DNA of 27,634 bases from JADLGL01 sp963823045. GTDB taxonomy: Bacteria; Pseudomonadota; Alphaproteobacteria; Rhizobiales; Kaistiaceae. The translations under genes and the position numbers were made by a program. The stretch spans positions 1 through 27,634 of the forward strand of contig CAWGKA010000002.1 in the NCBI GenBank assembly GCA_963823045.1. Reading direction: 5' to 3'. A model generated the notes under the pieces. That model was not told the origin of the DNA and did not search any database. It saw only the letters and a program-made list of their open reading frames with translations. Shown here one piece after another: positions 24,255 to 27,634 of the stretch; within the stretch, counting starts at the first letter, position 1, and each line of letters begins with the position of its first letter.

Positions 24255-25631
24255 CTAGTCAGTGATGATTTTCAGGTGCGAGCCCGGTGCCAGATTGGTG
24301 CCGGGCTCGATGCCGTTCAGGATCATCAGCAACTGCACCGGCTGATCGACGCCGCGCATGCGTTGCGCCAGCGTTTCGATCGTGTCGCCGGGGCCAACCG
24401 TGACGATCTCGATCTGTAATGGCCGCAGATTGGCGACTTCCTGGGCGGTGAGCTGGCGGAAGCTGCCGGCGATGGCGGCAGCCGCCTGATCGAAGGCAGC
24501 ACTGTTGCGGTCGCTGGCAAAGATGAAGCGATAGGTGGCATTGTCGACGGAAACCACGGTGATACGGAAGTACCAGCCCGCCGCGGTGGCGGAGGCCGCG
24601 GCCGCCGGCAGGCCGTTGATTGTCAGCGATGTGACGCTGGCGGCGTCGAGACCGTTGACCCAGCCCGAACGCAGATAGTCGGTGAGGCTCTGGCCGGGCG
24701 ACACGCCAACCGTATCGAAGCGAAGCGCCGTGCCGTCGTCAGCGGTGGCGAGGACGGCCTCATGCGTGTTGTCGAGCGTGTAGTTGTCGGCGACCGCGAA
24801 AGCGATGCCGAGCCCGGCGTGATAGAAGGTGTGACCGCGGATATAGCCCTGGTCGGCGTCGTCGCCGAAGACCACGCCAGCGAGCCCGTCGAGATACTCG
24901 TCGCGATCGGTCGCGCCGGTGTCGGGTGGGCCATATTGCTGCGCCACCGCGATCGCAGCGTTGATCCTGTCCTGATTGCTCGGATGCGTGGCGAGGAAGT
25001 CCGGCTGCTGGTCTTGGCGGACGCCGATGGCGGCGCGATAGGCCTGATATTGGCCCATACGGGCGAGGAAGCGGGCGCCCGCATAGGGGTCATAGCCGGC
25101 GCGCGCCAGGGTGCGAATGCCGATGGCGTCGGCATCGAGCTCCTGCTGACGCGAGAAGGCGGCGAGCGATCCCTCACTTGCGGTGACTGCCGCCTGCGCT
25201 GCTGCGGGATCCTGAACCGCTTCGGCCACCGTGTCGGCAAGGATCGCCTCGGCGAGAGCCTCGTTGCGGCGTTCCGTGGCATGGTCGGCGGTGATGTGAG
25301 CCATTTCGTGGGCGATGACGGCCGCGATCTCCGAGGAGTCGTTGGCGAGGGTGATGAGACCGCGCGTGACATAGAGATAGCCGCCGGGAATGGCGAAGGC
25401 ATTGATCGCAGATGTGTTGAGGATGGTGATGCTGTAGGGCTGGTCCGGATTGTCGGAGGCGGCGATGAGCTTGCCGACGATGCGGGCGAGCGACCGTTCG
25501 AGCTGATTGTTGCGATAGACACCGCCATAGGCCTCGACGATAGCCGCATGCGCGTCCGGAGCGCCGTTCGTCGTGGCAGCGGGGGTGGAAGGGCCGGCGT
25601 TGAACGACGGCGTGCAGGCCGCGAGCAGCAA
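24255..25631 (-). CDS. M48 family metalloprotease lipoprotein with LysM-like C-terminus
   Basis: At least 458 residues. The zinc site HEMAH is at 108-112 in IAAVIAHEMAHITADHA, with the third ligand expected in ELDADAIG. Upstream residues SAINAFAIPGGYLYVTRGL are typical of M48/BepA-like periplasmic proteases. The C-terminus (IEIVTVGPGDTIETLAQRM ... LKIITD) is LysM-like and may bind peptidoglycan. The start is problematic: the frame encodes RWLALAAALLLAAC, an ideal lipoprotein signal with lipobox, but no ATG or GTG lies in frame before it, and TTG 25631 cuts the signal to MLLAAC. The true start is probably near 25664 with an unusual codon or a base error. It lies 53 bp downstream of the SNase-like gene and probably takes part in outer-membrane quality control. 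Confidence 0.85.
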   Translation of the reverse strand: MLLAACTPSFNAGPSTPAATTNGAPDAHAAIVEAYGGVYRNNQLERSLARIVGKLIAASDNPDQPYSITILNTSAINAFAIPGGYLYVTRGLITLANDSSEIAAVIAHEMAHITADHATERRNEALAEAILADTVAEAVQDPAAAQAAVTASEGSLAAFSRQQELDADAIGIRTLARAGYDPYAGARFLARMGQYQAYRAAIGVRQDQQPDFLATHPSNQDRINAAIAVAQQYGPPDTGATDRDEYLDGLAGVVFGDDADQGYIRGHTFYHAGLGIAFAVADNYTLDNTHEAVLATADDGTALRFDTVGVSPGQSLTDYLRSGWVNGLDAASVTSLTINGLPAAAASATAAGWYFRITVVSVDNATYRFIFASDRNSAAFDQAAAAIAGSFRQLTAQEVANLRPLQIEIVTVGPGDTIETLAQRMRGVDQPVQLLMILNGIEPGTNLAPGSHLKIITD

Positions 25632-25684
25632 CGCGGCAGCCAGAGCCAGCCACCGGTGCCTGCTTCCTCGAAATCAATCTGGCT

Positions 25685-26536
25685 TCAGACGCCGCCATTG
25701 TCCCCGTCTAATACCTCGATCTGCTCAGGGTGATCGACCTCGATCCACGGGCCGTTCCACCACTGCAGCCAGCCGCAAATCCTTATATCCCGGCCAATAA
25801 GGCGGTCGAGTGGTCCGCCTTCCAATTCAATCGCAGTGGCAGTAGCCGCCTCGATCGTCACTGTGAAGTCCGTCGACCAGTCATAGCCGAAATTTAGGTA
25901 GACCGTGCGCTCGGTGCGACCGATCGAAACGACTTGGCCCTGGACCAGTTCGAAGCGCGGCAGGTCACTGTTCAGGCCGGCCGTCTCGGCCGTGAAGACA
26001 TGGCGCGCCGCCCAGACGCCGAGGTCTGAGGCACGGGCGTTCCGCTCATAGGCGAGGAGGTCGCCAAGGCAGGTGCGATCCTCGGCGCTGCCACCGACAA
26101 TGGCAAGGCCGGCGCCGACGAGCTCCGCCTGGACCCAAGTCTCCGCCAATTCGGCCAAGAACAGCTGCGCCACGGTGCGCTCATAGCGATCCGTTGCGAT
26201 GCTCCCGAGGCCAATTGTGATGGTCTTGCCCAAAGTCAGCTGCTCAAGGAAGGCGACGGCCTCGGCCGCCATTTCGTCGGTGCCATCGAATGGCAGAATG
26301 CCGGCAAGCCGGACGACAATGCCGCTATCGAGGCGGAGGCTGACCGGATCGAGAATAGCGGCGACCACGCCTGTGCCGCCGTCGTTGAGCGCGCAGCCGG
26401 CATCGGCGAAGACCTGCTCCTCAGCCTCGGCCGCAAGTGTGCCGCAAAGGAAGAGCAGGCTGGTAATCAGCGAACGGCGCAAAGCGCTGCGGTGAGCGCG
26501 CGGCTTCTGACTGCTGCGTTCCAAGGCGCCGATCAT
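25685..26536 (-). CDS. Secreted SNase-like (thermonuclease fold) protein, catalytic site altered
   Basis: The product has 283 residues from ATG 26536 (GGAAG upstream). A signal peptide or anchor (RRSLITSLLFLCGTLAAEAEE) spans about 20-40. The SNase fold is shown by VVRLAGI (Arg76 in the position of Arg35 of staphylococcal nuclease), FLEQLTLGKTITI, DRYERTVAQLF (Arg120 in the position of Arg87) and WVQAELVGAGLAIV. The DAPE-like stretch that holds the calcium ligand and the catalytic Glu reads LPFDGTDE here, so nuclease activity is doubtful. A C-terminal region of about 100 residues (VSIGRTERTVYLNFGYDWS) is extra to the nuclease and resembles OB-fold extensions of this group. It is divergent from dodecin by 36 bp, with the protease gene downstream. 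Confidence 0.78.
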   Translation of the reverse strand: MIGALERSSQKPRAHRSALRRSLITSLLFLCGTLAAEAEEQVFADAGCALNDGGTGVVAAILDPVSLRLDSGIVVRLAGILPFDGTDEMAAEAVAFLEQLTLGKTITIGLGSIATDRYERTVAQLFLAELAETWVQAELVGAGLAIVGGSAEDRTCLGDLLAYERNARASDLGVWAARHVFTAETAGLNSDLPRFELVQGQVVSIGRTERTVYLNFGYDWSTDFTVTIEAATATAIELEGGPLDRLIGRDIRICGWLQWWNGPWIEVDHPEQIEVLDGDNGGV

Positions 26537-26572
26537 CGATCTTCCAGCAAACCCGAACAAGGAGACAGTGCC

Positions 26573-26776
26573 ATGACGATGCTCAAGGTCATCGAGGTTC
26601 TCGCCGAATCCGACAAGAGTTGGGAGGATGCGGCCCATGTCGCGGTCGCCCACGCATCCGAAACAGTGCGCCACATCAAATCGATCAACGTCGAGAATTT
26701 CCAGGCCACGGTCGGCGAGAGCGGCAAGATCACGAAATATCGCATCAACGCCAAGATCGCCTTCGCCCTCGAATAG
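26573..26776 (+). CDS. Dodecin (flavin-binding dodecamer)
   Basis: The product has 67 residues. MTMLKVIEVLAESDKSWEDA, ASETVRHIKSINV and GKITKYRINAKIAFALE give the dodecin beta-alpha-beta-beta order. Dodecins form hollow 12-mers that store flavins. The tryptophan of the classical SAWVKE stretch is replaced in SINVENF, as in many rhizobial relatives, so flavin stacking would use another residue or the ligand may differ. AAGGAG lies nine bases before ATG 26573. Convergent kdsB starts its 3' end only 8 bp away. Confidence 0.9.
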   Translation: MTMLKVIEVLAESDKSWEDAAHVAVAHASETVRHIKSINVENFQATVGESGKITKYRINAKIAFALE

Positions 26777-26784
26777 GAAGAAAG

Positions 26785-27576
26785 TCAGGCGATCCCGAGC
26801 GCGGCGAGCTGTGCCTCGACCATCGGCACGTCCTCGGGATTGTTGACCTCCCAGGCAACGCGGTCGCGTGCGTCGACCTGGACGATGCGGATGCGGTGAC
26901 CGATTTCGAGGAAGCGCAACTGCTCCAGCGTCTCGGCCAGTTCCAGCGCCGTCGGCCTGGAGGCGGCATAGGCCGCGAGCGCTCCGGGCCGAAAGGCATA
27001 GATGCCGACATGGTGATAGAGGGTCTGAGACGTATCTCCCTCGGCGACGAAGGGGATCAGTTGCTTGGAGAAATAGAGAGCGTCGCCGTTCTCACCGAAG
27101 ACGGCGGCGGTCGGCCCCTTCTTGCCGGCGGCGAGCATGCGCCGGGTGTCGGCGAGGAGGGCGCCGTCGAATGGCAGCACCGGCGTTGCGACTTCGATCG
27201 AGCGGTCGTTCTCCATCGCCTCGACCAGCCCTTCGACGAACCAGGGCGGGGTCAGCGGCGCATCGCCCTGCAGATTGACGATGATGCCGTGCTCCAGTCC
27301 CAGCGTCTGGGTCGCCTCGGCGACGCGCTCGGTGCCGTTGCGGCAGGACGTTGACGTCATCACCGCCTCGGCGTCGTAGCGACGGGCTTCCTCGGCGATG
27401 CGCTCGTCGTCGGTGGCGACGATGATACGCGGATTGCCCGGCACGGTGCGGGCGGCGTCCACGCAGCGGGCAATGAGGCTTCTGGCGAGGCCGGTGGCGC
27501 CGGTAAGCGGCGCGAGCGGTTTGCCCGGAAAGCGGCTCAATTCGTAGCGGGCGGGGATGATGATTGCGACGTCCAT
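26785..27576 (-). CDS. kdsB: 3-deoxy-manno-octulosonate cytidylyltransferase (CMP-KDO synthetase)
   Basis: The product has 263 residues. The cytosolic enzyme activates KDO with CTP for lipid A inner-core assembly. Motifs: IIIPARYELSRFPGKPLAP at the N-terminus (the PARYxSxRFPGKPL nucleotide-binding signature), IIVATDDERI, NGTERVAEA, IVNLQGDAPLTPPWF, and YHHVGIYAFR. The QGDAPL form, rather than the QGDEPL of E. coli KdsB, is the variant I associate with Hyphomicrobiales. GAGGG stands five bases before ATG 27576. The 58 bp beyond it show no gene. Confidence 0.94.
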   Translation of the reverse strand: MDVAIIIPARYELSRFPGKPLAPLTGATGLARSLIARCVDAARTVPGNPRIIVATDDERIAEEARRYDAEAVMTSTSCRNGTERVAEATQTLGLEHGIIVNLQGDAPLTPPWFVEGLVEAMENDRSIEVATPVLPFDGALLADTRRMLAAGKKGPTAAVFGENGDALYFSKQLIPFVAEGDTSQTLYHHVGIYAFRPGALAAYAASRPTALELAETLEQLRFLEIGHRIRIVQVDARDRVAWEVNNPEDVPMVEAQLAALGIA

Positions 27577-27634
27577 CGCCGCCCTCTATGCCGAGGCCGG
27601 TTGCGCACGGCAAGCATGCAGCGGGGGCCGCGGG

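Noticed and set aside
24762..25733. A 323-codon frame antisense to the M48 protease gene
   Set aside because: The opposite strand holds the HEMAH protease with conserved motifs; this frame has Gly/Asp/Val-rich sequence without any domain.

Overview
The window is high-GC DNA from an alphaproteobacterium, most likely a member of the Hyphomicrobiales (Rhizobiales). The evidence is the gene neighbourhood: bolA-like, J-domain gene, cobS, cobT, phytase-like esterase, rpmB, DUF3108 gene, SUV3-type helicase, S4 gene, fdxA, carD. The aerobic cobaltochelatase CobS/CobT, a CarD regulator and 7Fe-type FdxA agree with this. No rRNA, tRNA, CRISPR array, transposase or integrase was recognised.

Left end (1-3.97 kb). 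The window opens inside ispG, whose conserved blocks are all present but spread over three frames. Next, on the minus strand, comes a visibly less GC-rich stretch of about 2.7 kb. Pieced together across frames it encodes one STAND-type NTPase of about 910 residues: a helical N-terminus, a NACHT domain with Walker A and B, and a C-terminal pentapeptide-repeat domain. It is broken by at least eight frame changes or stops, one of them inside the P-loop. This is the most interesting object in the window. It looks like an acquired defence-type (NACHT/NLR-like) gene that is either decaying or badly sequenced. The neighbouring essential ispG is damaged in the same way, so sequence error near a contig end is a serious alternative.

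Envelope and housekeeping part (3.97-11 kb). This holds an orphan C-terminal half of an outer-membrane beta-barrel, an intact small barrel, two tandem cysteine-rich secreted proteins, a secreted lectin-like protein, an IspA-type prenyl synthase, a MarC protein, a short GIY-YIG protein next to a palindromic repeat, MtgA, a secreted YHYH-domain protein, ribosomal protein L32 with a clear terminator, and a four-helix membrane protein.

Regulation and cobalamin part (11-18 kb). This holds a PAS-like/degenerate GGDEF/EAL protein, a BolA protein, a J-domain protein with a putative zinc site, cobS-cobT with a translationally coupled secreted esterase-like protein, and ribosomal protein L28 with a strong promoter.

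Right part (18-27.6 kb). This holds a DUF3108 periplasmic protein, a large RNA/DNA helicase with one frameshift, an S4 RNA-binding protein coupled to it, FdxA, CarD with a near-consensus promoter and a long leader, an M48 metalloprotease lipoprotein with a LysM-like tail, an SNase-like protein, dodecin and KdsB. Several convergent gene pairs share or abut their stop codons, leaving no room for ordinary terminators between them.
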